A stretch of 64,000 bases of DNA. It comes from Gammaproteobacteria bacterium. Lineage in GTDB: Bacteria; Pseudomonadota; Gammaproteobacteria; Pseudomonadales; Azotimanducaceae. The stretch spans positions 186,001-250,000 of the forward strand of contig JAPOVV010000038.1 in the NCBI GenBank assembly GCA_026707945.1, read 5' to 3'. A program made the position numbers and the translations under genes. Under the pieces are notes generated by a model that was not told the origin of the DNA, did no database searches, and saw nothing but the letters and a program-made list of their open reading frames with translations. Shown one piece after another: positions 9,572-18,201 of this stretch (its first letter is position 1; the number at the start of each line of letters is the position of its first letter).

Positions 9572-10303
9572 ATGAACGTAGTTCTCAGCCGAAAAGGCTT
9601 CGATAGCGCCGCAGGTGGTGCACCGTCGCCCATCATTGACGGCAAACCAACGAGCATTCCAATCCCTGCACTCGATCGGTCTGATACGACGTACGACGAT
9701 CTCGGTTTAGGCAAGCTTGTTCAGCAATTGACCCGTGGCAAGCTCACGGGAGCATCACTTTGCCACTGCGATCCCATGTTTGAGAAAGGTCGTTGCGCCT
9801 TTGGGCAGACAGGAGCGTCTCAGACCCACCTCGCGAACAACGGAGTAGGGATAGGGGACGTCTTTCTGTTTTATGGCCTGTTCTCCGACGTGGATGGCGG
9901 CGATCGACATCATCGCATCTTCGGTTACTTGAAAATCGAGGAGATCTTGAAACCTGGTTCAAAACCGACGAAAGCACGCCAGCCTAAGGGCTTTCCCGTT
10001 CGGCATCCTCACACGATTGGTGTATGGAACGACAACAATTCGATCTACGTCGGTCCTGGTAAAGTCGCTTCGCAAGATCGGCCAAACCTGCGTCTTTCCA
10101 TTCCGGGCGGTCCGGTGAGTCACTGGCGGATTCCGACTTGGTTGCGCGACACTGGCTTGAGCTATCACCACAACCCTAAGCGATGGCTTTCAAACGGAGT
10201 ACTTCACACGACTTCGCCGGGTCAGGAGTTCGTAGCGGACATCTCCGGTAATGCGGCAGCTGCGAAATGGCTTGAACGTGTGATTGGATTGATCGGTAAA
10301 TAG
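9572..10303 (+). CDS. Nmad3 (nucleotide modification-associated domain 3) family protein
   Basis: The N-terminus MNVVLSRKGFDSAAGGAPSP followed by SIPIPALDRSDTTYDDLG is the signature of the Nmad3 family. That family was defined by genome context around DNA-modification and restriction genes. Other conserved pieces are CHCDPMFEKGR, GVGIGDVFLFYGLF, HRIFGYLKIEEIL and HPHTIGVWNDNNSIYVG. At 243 residues it is full length. No modification enzyme lies nearby; the next gene is a broken DUF6998-like gene 42 bases downstream. The assignment comes from remembered family motifs. The biochemical activity of the family is not established. Confidence 0.7.
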   Translation: MNVVLSRKGFDSAAGGAPSPIIDGKPTSIPIPALDRSDTTYDDLGLGKLVQQLTRGKLTGASLCHCDPMFEKGRCAFGQTGASQTHLANNGVGIGDVFLFYGLFSDVDGGDRHHRIFGYLKIEEILKPGSKPTKARQPKGFPVRHPHTIGVWNDNNSIYVGPGKVASQDRPNLRLSIPGGPVSHWRIPTWLRDTGLSYHHNPKRWLSNGVLHTTSPGQEFVADISGNAAAAKWLERVIGLIGK

Positions 10304-10345
10304 ATATGCAAATAGGTCTATCCTCTTAATGAGGCAATTAGTCGA

Positions 10346-10686
10346 ATGAAACCTCAAAAACAAGATACTGAGGAGTGGTCGGAAGTCGGTACGTTGCTTG
10401 GTGACCTTTACCGCATCGTGAATCGCTTAGAGGAATTGTTCCCGGGACGGAAATTCACCCCTGATGGCCATTTGGTTGGCAGTATCGGGGAAGCGCTGGC
10501 CGCTTACATGTTTGGTCTTGAGCTGCTACCTGCGTCTGCGCCGGGCATGACACAATCACAGTAGATGGCAAAACCAAGGTTCAGATCAAGCTAACACAAA
10601 GCCAGTCCATTGCTCTCAGGTCAGAACAGGAACAATTGTTTGTCCTACGACTAGCGGACCGCTTATTTTCTTTTCTTCGGTTTTGA
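10346..10686 (+). pseudogene. DUF6998-like protein, frameshifted and truncated
   Basis: The first frame gives 72 residues with LEELFPGRKFTPDGHLVGSI and GEALAAYMFGLELLPASAPG, then runs into a stop at 10562. Shifting by one base at about 10540 continues the family pattern: GHDTITVDGKTKVQIKLTQ, then ALRSEQEQLFVLRL, to a stop at 10684. A single-base loss near 10540 therefore explains the break. The usual C-terminal part, about 45 residues in my memory of the family, is also absent. It probably formed an operon with the Nmad3 gene upstream. A sequencing error could mimic the shift but not the missing C-terminus. Confidence 0.65.
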
Positions 10687-10770
10687 TCGATGATGATGTT
10701 TGACAGGAACTGTGCCTGGACGACTGCGCTTGTGTTTCTTAACGGAAACTGGCTTTCGACTTTTGCTCAT
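10663..10770 (-). CDS. 35-residue strongly basic protein
   Basis: A short frame of 35 codons reads MSKSRKPVSVKKHKRSRPGT and then VPVKHHHRSKPKKRK. It contains an internal repeat-like pattern, VSVKKHKRSRP / VPVKHHHRSKP, which argues for a real protein. The purine-rich CGAAGGATT upstream may serve as ribosome-binding site. Its 3' end overlaps the end of the opposite-strand DUF6998 pseudogene. A hairpin with a T-run lies 25-30 bases upstream and isolates it from the next minus-strand gene. Function unknown; nucleic-acid binding is plausible from charge alone. Confidence 0.5.
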   Translation of the reverse strand: MSKSRKPVSVKKHKRSRPGTVPVKHHHRSKPKKRK

Positions 10771-10794
10771 CGGACTAATCCTTCGGAGTGAAAG

Positions 10795-10827
10795 TTAAAA
10801 GCCCTACATCACCTATTGATGCAGGGC
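10795..10827 (-). terminator. Rho-independent terminator
   Basis: Read on the minus strand, GCCCTGCATC pairs with GATGTAGGGC around a seven-base loop, with one mismatch, and is followed by TTTTAA. It sits downstream of the 72-residue minus-strand gene at 10973-11191. Confidence 0.6.
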
Positions 10828-10840
10828 CATATCAAGTATG

Positions 10841-10876
10841 AATTTTAGGAAGATTCAGGGGGACTTGTTAGTGGGA
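10841..10876 (+). repeat. Direct repeat, copy 1
   Basis: AATTTTAGGAAGATTC is identical to 11270-11285. The match resumes in register with CTTGTTAG (10864-10871 against 11293-11300) and a GGA end. The two copies flank the 72-residue gene 429 bp apart. Confidence 0.6.
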
Positions 10877-10972
10877 CGTCGATTGTGCGTGGGTTCGTCG
10901 AAAATTTGATAAGCGTTCGGATAAGTGCTGTCGAATTTCGGTGAAATGGAACGAGAGAAGCTGTGAAAGCCC

Positions 10973-11191
10973 TTACGAGTCATGACAAGCAGGCGAGCAA
11001 GTAGAACACCCATCAGCGGAGAACGGGTATTTCTTTCTAGCTTCTTCCATCGCATCCTCGCATCCGTCAAAGTATCCCAAGTATGTTTTCTTCTTGATAA
11101 ATGGGTAAAACGGACATTCGGTGTGATGAACTTCGTGGTCACCACTAGTTGATTGCGCGTTATCGTTGACGTAGTAATGTTGATACGACAT
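10973..11191 (-). CDS. Small Cys/His-rich conserved hypothetical protein
   Basis: A 72-residue protein reading MSYQHYYVNDNAQSTSGDHE and later HHTECPFYPF, YLGYFDGCEDAMEEARKKYP and CSTCSPACH. The order YYVN-NAQ-GDHEVH, then C, then YLG-F-C-A, then C-x2-C-x3-CH resembles a widespread family of small proteins of unknown function. The cysteines and histidines suggest a small metal site. It has its own terminator downstream and lies between two direct repeats, as if mobilised as a unit. Confidence 0.65.
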   Translation of the reverse strand: MSYQHYYVNDNAQSTSGDHEVHHTECPFYPFIKKKTYLGYFDGCEDAMEEARKKYPFSADGCSTCSPACHDS

Positions 11192-12088
11192 TCAATGTGC
11201 TTCCGTGACGATTAGTGGAAATACAACAAGCGATAACAACGATATCTTCATCGCTCGTCTATGAGTTCAAATTTTAGGAAGATTCGGATCGTCTTGTTAG
11301 CAGGAAGTGCTGTGCATTTTACACTGAGGATTCATAAGCAAGTACGTAAACTCTGAACGAATTCAGCCTTTCTTGGTTTCGCGCAGTGAAGCTCAACTCT
11401 AACGTTGCATCGCATCAAGAAAGAGGTCATTTGTAGAACTATTGTCGGCGTTGTCTTTGATGGAATGTGCCTTCGAGCCTTTTACCTTCATTACTGCATA
11501 TGGTAGAAGAACCACTTAGTCGCAGAAGGTAGACAACCAGGTGCGTACCCCATGCAACATGTGTGAGAAGACGCTCCGATTGTGTTCTCGGTACACCAGG
11601 AGGAGGTTATTTCTGGTATGTCAACATACGGAGGACCTATCGAGTAGCTTGAGACCCCTTTGATTTTTTTGAACCGTAGTCCAAGACGATTCGTTAGATG
11701 CAAGTCAAGAACGAAGTTGTGCTGTTGCTTCGTCTTCCACACCCCGAATTCCATAAAGCACTCGTATCGAATTCAAAGTACGGATTGAGTATTGCAACAC
11801 TATCTATTGATAGACCAGAGGATTTTCTGTCCCATACGCCGACAATAACGAGCTTCGTGAACATCACTTACACGAAATGTTGCGAGTCGGCACGCCTCGT
11901 TCGATCGATGTCATTCAATCTTTCTACAATCTCTCCATCAATATACCCTAGTAGTGCCGTTACACCGAGAACTCGCGATCGTAACACTAGGGTGTTCATT
12001 TTTTATCGTTGTGTGCGTAACGCAATTACTGCGAACAGTCAAGACTAGCTAACTTTAAATAGAGCGAAAGGACCAGGAGGGAGCACCA
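11192..12088. other. Long intergenic region, no convincing gene
   Basis: Almost 900 bases hold only weak overlapping frames: 87 codons minus at 11491-11754 and 116 codons plus at 11698-12048. Their compositions are not protein-like and neither has a ribosome-binding site. The second direct repeat copy is at 11270-11305. The end of the region carries the promoter and a strong AGGAGGG ribosome-binding site of the next gene. Confidence 0.45.
11270..11305 (+). repeat. Direct repeat, copy 2
   Basis: This is the partner of 10841-10876: 16 identical bases, then a diverged stretch, then CTTGTTAG in the same register. Confidence 0.6.
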
Positions 12089-13441
12089 TTGGCGAAAAAG
12101 TCACTCATTCGAAGAGAGGCCCCAGTACAAGCTGAACCCGTCGATTTGCCATTGGTGTCAGGATTAACGGGAGATATGCTCGTTCAGTTAACGGATGCTT
12201 TGGGCGTTGACCGTAGCGTAATTGCGTTAGATGATCAAATTGAGGAAGCTTGGTCCAGATTGCCTCGACTAATACGCCGAATACCTCCCGAACTAAGAGA
12301 TGAAAAGATAGTAAAAACCTGTATTGCGATTGCGAGCGGCTTATTTGATTCTGCTATCAACTACGTTTGGAACGCTGCTATAGTGGAGCTCAGGGAGAAG
12401 GTTCGTCGATTCGGATTGCATGTGGTTCCACAGATCCTCACTGACAAATCCTTCGACGAAGCTACCCTATTAGAGATGAGGGATGCTGAGCTTCTCGACT
12501 TATGTCTAAAACTAAATCTTATTACAGATCAAGATTTCTTTTTTCTAGACCAATGTAGAGCTACAAGGAACAGTTTCTCAGTTGCGCATCCCTCAAGCGA
12601 TGACGTAGATGAAGATGAAGTCGTCACTTTCATTAGTCGGTGTCAGAAGCACGCTTTATCAAGCGAACAGAATCCTCAGGGGGTTGATACGAAGAATCTG
12701 CTTGTGTCACTAAAGGGAGGCAAATTCAAGAGGAGTCAACGTGAAGCGTGGCAAGAGAGGCTAAGGTCCACTTATGACGCTCAAAGAGAGTTGATTTTCT
12801 CAATGCTACACGGAATCTATTGCGATCCCGATTCAGATGAAACAACCCGAGTTAACGCTCTAGCCCTTTGCATAGACTTGAGTAGTGAATTTACGCCGAA
12901 AGTTCACACTGTACTTGTAGATCAGCACCAAGACTATCGAGCTCGCGGAAAGGAAAAACGATACAGAGCTTCTCAGGATTTCTTCGAGAAGTTAGGATTG
13001 ATCTCGTTATTAGCGGAACTTGAAGTGCATGGGTTGATTGTTGAGGCAAGCAAGAACCTTCTCCGCGTACATAACGGATGGGACAACTTCTATAACGAAC
13101 CACCTTTCGCGATCCGCTTAGAACTACTGACAAAAGAGATCGCTGTTCCTGGGAGCGCACAGGGCACGTTTGTAGAAGCAGTCGTGACGTGTGGCGTAGG
13201 TAACGAGCATGGTGTATCGGGAGGCGCTTACCCAAAATATCTCGGGATGGTAAGATCGTTTTCGCCACGCGAAATTCAGATCATGTTGACACTACCTGTA
13301 AGGAATAACACGATATCCGGTCGCATAAAGAGTTCATCGGACTGTCGAAACCGTTTTGTAAAAATGGTGAAGCAATTGGATCGGACGAGCGTTCCTACTT
13401 CATCGCTTTCTGAATATAAAAAGTGGCTGGAAAACTCTTAA
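12089..13441 (+). CDS. Large HEPN-type protein of unknown function
   Basis: This 450-residue protein starts at TTG directly after the strong ribosome-binding site CCAGGAGGGAG. A helical region at about 70-170 ends in CRATRNSFSVAHPSS, where R160, N161 and H167 fit the R-x4-6-H motif of HEPN ribonuclease-fold domains, typically written RN..H. The preceding DLCLKLNLITDQDFFFLDQ has the helix pattern expected before that motif. The C-terminal 250 residues are unrecognised; they contain a basic stretch (GGKFKRSQREAWQERLR) and a beta-rich end. HEPN proteins often cleave RNA in toxin and anti-phage systems. I infer a stand-alone defence or toxin gene; no partner gene is adjacent. Confidence 0.6.
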   Translation: MAKKSLIRREAPVQAEPVDLPLVSGLTGDMLVQLTDALGVDRSVIALDDQIEEAWSRLPRLIRRIPPELRDEKIVKTCIAIASGLFDSAINYVWNAAIVELREKVRRFGLHVVPQILTDKSFDEATLLEMRDAELLDLCLKLNLITDQDFFFLDQCRATRNSFSVAHPSSDDVDEDEVVTFISRCQKHALSSEQNPQGVDTKNLLVSLKGGKFKRSQREAWQERLRSTYDAQRELIFSMLHGIYCDPDSDETTRVNALALCIDLSSEFTPKVHTVLVDQHQDYRARGKEKRYRASQDFFEKLGLISLLAELEVHGLIVEASKNLLRVHNGWDNFYNEPPFAIRLELLTKEIAVPGSAQGTFVEAVVTCGVGNEHGVSGGAYPKYLGMVRSFSPREIQIMLTLPVRNNTISGRIKSSSDCRNRFVKMVKQLDRTSVPTSSLSEYKKWLENS

Positions 13442-13544
13442 AAATCGACTGCGGCTAGTAAATGTGCGATACATGGTATTGCCGTGGGATGAATCACATT
13501 GATCAATATGAGAGGGACACCTTGAATGAAGATTCGGCTTAATC

Positions 13545-14675
13545 ATGAAAATAACTGAAGCACGCCACTACTTAGTCGACAACGTCGCACCTTACCGCGG
13601 CGGACGTCAATTCCTTTTCTTTGAACTCTATACGGACGAAGGTATCGTCGGGATCGGCGAACGACCGACCGGCCACGCAAGTAGTCTGAAGTCCCAGATC
13701 AAACTCTTTCACGAACTCGTTGATGAATTCCTTGTAGGTCAAAACCCGTTCCATATCGAAGCGATGTGGCAGCGGATCTATGGCTCAAGGCATGACTACC
13801 GGCATCCGAGCTTGTTCATGACGCCGACGCTGAGTGCGATCGAGATGGCATGTTGGGACATCGTCGGCAAGGCAACCGGCCAGCCGATCTATGAATTGTT
13901 AGGTGGACGGTATCACGAGAAGATCAAGGCGTATGCCTACATGCCGGCAGAAGGAATTTGGGAAAATCCTGAGAAGGCGGGTGAAGTTGCTGCGCAACTG
14001 ATCGAGGAAGGCAATGGCGCGTGCAAGCTGGACCCCTTCATGCCGCTCTATCCGTTGCCGCGCGATTTCACGCTTAAGACCATTAATCATGCTGCGAAGA
14101 TCTTTCAGTGCATCCGTGACGCGGTAGGCGACAACCTCGAAGTGGGCATTGGGACGCACGGCCAGTTTTCGACGTCCGGTGCGATTCGCGTTGCGGACGT
14201 GTTCGAGCAGTTCCACCCCATGTGGTTTGAAGAGCCAGTTCCGCCGGAAAACGTGGATGAGATGGCTCGCGTCGCCGCGCATACAAGCATTCCGATCGCT
14301 TCGGGAGAGCGCTTGGTAACGAAATACGACTTCGCCGAACTGATCGAAAAGCAAGCAGCGCAGATCATTCAGCTCGACGTAGGGCAATGCGGAGGGATTC
14401 TTGAATCGAAGAAGATCGCATCGATTGCCGAAGCGCACTATGCGATGATCGCCCCACATATGTATGTGGGTCCGGTCGCTGCGGCAGCGGCAGTACAGTT
14501 GGACGCGTGTTCGCCGAACTTCATGATCCAGGAGTACAACGGTGGACCGTTGCATGAGGATTTGTTCGTTGAACCGATCAAGTTCGCGGATGGCTTTATC
14601 GAACTACCGACAACCCCTGGATTGGGTCTGGAATTCGATCGTAGCGTACTTGAGAAGCACCTAGCGACACCTTAA
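13545..14675 (+). CDS. Mandelate racemase/muconate-lactonizing (enolase superfamily) enzyme
   Basis: A 376-residue enolase-superfamily protein. The capping domain ends near SAIEMACWDIVGKATGQP, and the barrel carries WFEEPVPPENV and IASGERL (metal-binding Glu residues), QLDVGQCGGI (Asp) and a late APHMYVGP (His of the His-Asp dyad). It is probably a sugar-acid dehydratase or racemase acting on an alpha-proton. The first metal ligand, usually in a DxHGR motif, appears here as GIGTHGQFS, so the Asp is replaced; I recall GTHGQ in some subfamilies, so this may be a subgroup trait. It converges on folA with 3 bases between stops. Confidence 0.8.
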   Translation: MKITEARHYLVDNVAPYRGGRQFLFFELYTDEGIVGIGERPTGHASSLKSQIKLFHELVDEFLVGQNPFHIEAMWQRIYGSRHDYRHPSLFMTPTLSAIEMACWDIVGKATGQPIYELLGGRYHEKIKAYAYMPAEGIWENPEKAGEVAAQLIEEGNGACKLDPFMPLYPLPRDFTLKTINHAAKIFQCIRDAVGDNLEVGIGTHGQFSTSGAIRVADVFEQFHPMWFEEPVPPENVDEMARVAAHTSIPIASGERLVTKYDFAELIEKQAAQIIQLDVGQCGGILESKKIASIAEAHYAMIAPHMYVGPVAAAAAVQLDACSPNFMIQEYNGGPLHEDLFVEPIKFADGFIELPTTPGLGLEFDRSVLEKHLATP

Positions 14676-14678
14676 TAG

Positions 14679-15197
14679 CTAGGCAGGAGTATCTGCTGCC
14701 TCGTCGCGTTTCCTTTCGCGCACGATGATGTCGAAGGCATGCTCGTGGCGCTCGTCAGACGGATGGTGTGTGCGCCCGACCTCGGTCCAATCACTTTCGT
14801 CATAAGCCGGAAAGTACACGTCGCCGGAAATCTCTGCATCAATGATCGTCTCGTAAAGACGATCCGCGACAGTCAATGCTAATTTGTAGATCGCCGAACC
14901 GCCGATCACAAAACACTCCTTTGAGCCGCTCTCACTAGCGTAGGCGAGAGCCTTCTCAAGGTCGTAAGCGTGTTGAACGCCATCGACGTTCAATTCGCTT
15001 CTCGACATCACGATGTTCTGACGCTTCGGCAGTGGATTGCGATTCATCGAATCGAATGTTTTCCTCCCCATGACGATCGGGTGACCAAGCGTCGTGGATC
15101 GGAAGTGCGCCATTTCGTCAGGAAGACGCCACGGCAATGCACCGTTGCGCCCGATAACCCGATTTCGGGTCATCGCATAGATCAGGGATACGATCAA
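14679..15197 (-). CDS. folA: Dihydrofolate reductase
   Basis: FolA reduces dihydrofolate to tetrahydrofolate with NADPH, regenerating the cofactor used up by ThyA. The 172-residue sequence shows SLIYAMTRNRVIGRNGALPW, the active-site acidic residue in LPDEMAHF, the NADPH-site GRKTFDSM, and CFVIGGSAIY. The start is TTG, 5 bases after the thyA stop, without a clear ribosome-binding site, so translation is probably coupled to thyA. It is the last gene of the lgt-thyA-folA operon. Confidence 0.96.
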   Translation of the reverse strand: MIVSLIYAMTRNRVIGRNGALPWRLPDEMAHFRSTTLGHPIVMGRKTFDSMNRNPLPKRQNIVMSRSELNVDGVQHAYDLEKALAYASESGSKECFVIGGSAIYKLALTVADRLYETIIDAEISGDVYFPAYDESDWTEVGRTHHPSDERHEHAFDIIVRERKRDEAADTPA

Positions 15198-15202
15198 ATC
15201 GT

Positions 15203-16000
15203 CTATACGGCTATCGGCGCTCGAATACCGGGGTGTGGTCGATAGTTTTCAAGTTCAATATCGTCGAATGTGAACTCGAAGATGTCCGTGATGTCTGGAT
15301 TCACGACCAGATGGGGTAACGCACGAGGCTGACGACGTAACTGCCGTTCCGCTTGAGCAACGTGGTTGTTGTAAAGATGTGCGTCACCGAACGTGTGTAC
15401 GAATTCCCCTGGTTGTAAATTTGTCGCTCGTGCTACCAAGTGCGTTAGCAGCGCGTAGCTGGCGATATTGAAAGGCACACCAAGAAAGATATCGGCGCTT
15501 CGTTGATAGAGCTGACAACTCAGTCGCCCGTTTACGACGTAAAACTGGAAAAGTGCATGGCAGGGCGGTAAGCGCATCTTATCGATGTCTGCCACGTTCC
15601 ATGCCGACACGATGTGTCGCCGAGAATGCGGCTCCTCTCGAATCGAACGAATCACATTCTCGATCTGGTTGATGACGGTGCTTCCCTTAGGGTCGGGCCA
15701 TTGCGTCCACTGATACCCGTATACCGGGCCAAGCTCACCACGTTCGTCAGCCCATTCGTCCCAAATATGGACGTCGTTCTTCTGTAAATCTCTGACATTG
15801 GTGCTGCCGCTCAAGAACCACAACAACTCATGAACGACGCCGTTGAAGAACACCCGTTTGGTGGTGAGCAGTGGGAAGCCCTTCTCCAGATCGCAGCGGA
15901 ACTGGTAGCCGAAAATCGATCGCGTACCAACACCAGTACGGTCGCTACGAGGTACCCCGTCAGTCAGAATCGTTTCGAGTAATTCAAGATACTGTTTCAA
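15203..16000 (-). CDS. thyA: Thymidylate synthase
   Basis: ThyA methylates dUMP to dTMP using methylene-tetrahydrofolate. The TTG at 16000 (reading [12 protein letters not shown]) gives 265 residues, matching the 264 of the Escherichia coli enzyme. An upstream ATG in frame would add 34 residues from within lgt and is unlikely. GGGAGA precedes the TTG inside the lgt 3' end. Visible motifs are [12 protein letters not shown], the catalytic cysteine in [32 protein letters not shown] and the C-terminal PIAV. The start lies 2 bases after the lgt stop. Confidence 0.96.
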   Translation of the reverse strand: MKQYLELLETILTDGVPRSDRTGVGTRSIFGYQFRCDLEKGFPLLTTKRVFFNGVVHELLWFLSGSTNVRDLQKNDVHIWDEWADERGELGPVYGYQWTQWPDPKGSTVINQIENVIRSIREEPHSRRHIVSAWNVADIDKMRLPPCHALFQFYVVNGRLSCQLYQRSADIFLGVPFNIASYALLTHLVARATNLQPGEFVHTFGDAHLYNNHVAQAERQLRRQPRALPHLVVNPDITDIFEFTFDDIELENYRPHPGIRAPIAV

Positions 16001-16002
16001 GC

Positions 16003-16851
16003 TTAGGTTCTCCCTTGAAGATACCGAGCAGACAGTGGCAGCAGTAAAGCAATACCGACTATGACCATTAACGAACTCAACAGTTGACCCATCGACAACC
16101 AACCAAACAGTATGAAACCTAGTTCAGGATCTGGCTGACGGAAGAATTCCGTCGCGATTCGAAGTAACCCATAACCAAGCAGGAACAAGCCGGCGATCTG
16201 ACCAGTTTCACGCGGTTTTATCGAAAAGAGCCACAGCGCGATAAACAGAACCACGCCCTCAGCGAAGGCTTGATAAAGCGACGAAACGTGCCGGGTTACG
16301 TCTTCGAATTGACCCGTGCAGAGAAAGTTGTGGTCGACGACACTGAAACACGGAAAATGAACGCCAAGTGCTGAATCAGTAACTCTCCCCGGTAACTCCG
16401 TGTTGATGAAGTTCCCGATTCGACCAAGTCCTAGACCAAGCGGAACGAAAGGTGCAACGATATCCATCGTTGACCAAAAGCCATGACCATTGAGCTTGCA
16501 CCAGACGAACAGTCCTGCAATGACACCGAGGAGACCGCCGTGAAACGACATGCCGCCTTCCCATATGCGGAACAGCCACAATGTATCGTCGAGAAATTGC
16601 TCAAATCCATAGAAGAGCGCATAGCCGGCGCGACCTCCGATGATCACTCCAAGCACCATGTAGAAGCATGCGTCGTTGAGCTGAGAGACGTTCCATTGAA
16701 TCCGTTGATTGCGAATTCGGATGTACGCCAGCAACCAGAACGTGGCAAATGCCAGCAGATACATGAAGCCGTACCAATGGATAGCAAATACACCGAAATC
16801 CACGAGAACCGGATCAATGATCGGGTAGTTCAAGGTCTGAGGTTTGCTCAC
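16003..16851 (-). CDS. lgt: Prolipoprotein diacylglyceryl transferase
   Basis: Lgt is an inner-membrane enzyme that transfers diacylglycerol from phosphatidylglycerol to the lipobox cysteine of prolipoproteins. The 282-residue protein has several membrane segments, [11 protein letters not shown] with the essential His, and the family signature [20 protein letters not shown]. It heads the lgt-thyA-folA operon. In Escherichia coli ptsP lies immediately upstream; here ptsP is 14.7 kb away in the same orientation. Confidence 0.96.
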   Translation of the reverse strand: MSKPQTLNYPIIDPVLVDFGVFAIHWYGFMYLLAFATFWLLAYIRIRNQRIQWNVSQLNDACFYMVLGVIIGGRAGYALFYGFEQFLDDTLWLFRIWEGGMSFHGGLLGVIAGLFVWCKLNGHGFWSTMDIVAPFVPLGLGLGRIGNFINTELPGRVTDSALGVHFPCFSVVDHNFLCTGQFEDVTRHVSSLYQAFAEGVVLFIALWLFSIKPRETGQIAGLFLLGYGLLRIATEFFRQPDPELGFILFGWLSMGQLLSSLMVIVGIALLLPLSARYLQGRT

Positions 16852-17232
16852 GTATGGTCACGGAGAGTCGGTTGCATTTTACGACCTGTTAGAACATCGC
16901 TCTTAGTCCGTAGATAGAGTAGTCTTCACTGAAGGACTGCCGTGTGTGGTTAGAAAATGGTGTCTGGATGCACAAACGCCGACTCGTATCCAGAACCGAG
17001 GGTCGCGAAGTATGGATTACGACCTTAGTAAAAATCCTCTTAAATTGCGAATTTAGAGCGTGCGGGTTAAACTATGCGTGCGCTATATAAAACAGCTCAA
17101 GAATGAGTAATCGACGTATTTTGAGCTAGTCTGTAGTAAGAAACGTATACCAGCCGACAGCGTGCTGTCGGTTCAAGGGTCGTTAGAGATAGCGACCCTT
17201 GCGTTCTATTAATAAAGATTTCTCTCGGCAAA
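16852..17232. other. Intergenic region upstream of lgt
   Basis: This 381-bp region holds the presumed lgt promoter and two tandem perfect hairpins (separate entry). It is AT-rich in the middle (17035-17110). It would be the left boundary of the block that separates lgt from ptsP. No coding frame is convincing. Confidence 0.45.
17154..17200. repeat. Two tandem perfect hairpins
   Basis: CCGACAG pairs with CTGTCGG around CGTG (17154-17171). Three bases later AAGGGTCG pairs with CGACCCTT around a ten-base loop (17175-17200). Neither is followed by a T-run on either strand, so they are not standard terminators. They lie past the 3' end of the gene at 17233-17862 and may end transcription with a factor, or mark a recombination or insertion boundary. 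Confidence 0.55.
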
Positions 17233-17862
17233 TCATGTAAATCGAGATATTTGATCTGGATCGTACCAGATACATTTGAAGAAATTAAATCGGCTTCGTA
17301 ACCCAACTACCGGAAATACGTGCTTTTCATCTTCCATCTCATCCTGAGATGTCTGTCCTAGGCGATAACCGAACCAGACTGACGCAAATGGGGAGCGGGC
17401 GTATTCACTTGCCCGAACGAGCAACGGAATTGTTTTGTCTTCGGCCATTTGTCTAGGTGTTCGTGAGGTTAAGGGACTGTTTAATACGACTAAAAGGTGC
17501 CCTAGACCTCGTGCATGAACGAGATCTTGGTACTTTTGGAGTTTCTTAGCTACAGCATTCGCCGTATGCAAAGCGATACTGTCGTCAGGACCGCTGTATA
17601 TCAATCCCGAACTCTTGGGCGAATCAGCCCACAGGTACTCGGCTTCGATGGATCCAGCATATGTACCTGTGATTTCTCCCCAAGTATGGAGCTTTGAGCC
17701 GTCATTCGTCGTAATGAAGAACTCAACGTCAGGCGGATCTGATCCTGGTCCCGTTGAACATTGGTTTACGCCGACGAAATCCTTAAACGGAACGGACCAC
17801 TGCGCCATCCAGAATGTTTCATGGTTGCGCTGCAAAATAGATCTCGAAATATTCCGACTCAT
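17233..17862 (-). CDS. Hypothetical protein, possible restriction-nuclease fold
   Basis: A 209-residue protein I do not recognise as a family. It contains PPDVEFFITTNDG followed about eight residues later by HTWGEIT. This resembles the D...E-x-T/K strand pair of PD-(D/E)xK nuclease folds, with a charged helix-rich middle (ANAVAKKLQKYQDLV). The pattern is only suggestive. The gene is alone on its strand in AT-rich DNA next to two hairpins and inside the block that splits lgt from ptsP. Confidence 0.45.
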   Translation of the reverse strand: MSRNISRSILQRNHETFWMAQWSVPFKDFVGVNQCSTGPGSDPPDVEFFITTNDGSKLHTWGEITGTYAGSIEAEYLWADSPKSSGLIYSGPDDSIALHTANAVAKKLQKYQDLVHARGLGHLLVVLNSPLTSRTPRQMAEDKTIPLLVRASEYARSPFASVWFGYRLGQTSQDEMEDEKHVFPVVGLRSRFNFFKCIWYDPDQISRFT

Positions 17863-18201
17863 TTAGTTCTTGAAGAGCGTCAAACTTCGGGCTGGGAAAT
17901 TATCGAAAGCTGACCGAACGGACGACGATGTTTCTACGTCGAGTGACTCGCATGAGCACATTAGCTCCATCGTAAATTGCCTGTTGATATTGCGCGACAA
18001 GACATGCGAATTAGTAGGCGAGAGAATCCTGTTTGAGTCGCGAGGAACGTAAGTGATTGGTAAGTTTGTTGATAGATGTGTAATTCGAACGCTTGTCGAG
18101 TAAAAGTAAATTCTGAAGGTCAAATCTCTGATTGAATTGCAGATTCAACTACGCCGAATACACTTCCCCAATTTCTATGACGGGGTGCGCGACTTCATCG
18201 C
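17863..18201. other. Divergent intergenic region
   Basis: This 339-bp, AT-rich space separates the minus-strand hypothetical gene from the plus-strand NRDE gene. No gene or clear structure was seen; promoters for both are expected here. Confidence 0.4.

Noticed and set aside
11491-12048. Two overlapping open frames as genes (87 codons minus, 116 codons plus).
   Set aside because: Neither has a ribosome-binding site, a recognisable motif or a protein-like composition, and they overlap on opposite strands.
15203-16102. A longer thyA beginning at 16102.
   Set aside because: It would extend 100 bases into lgt; the TTG at 16000 gives the known family length and has a ribosome-binding site.
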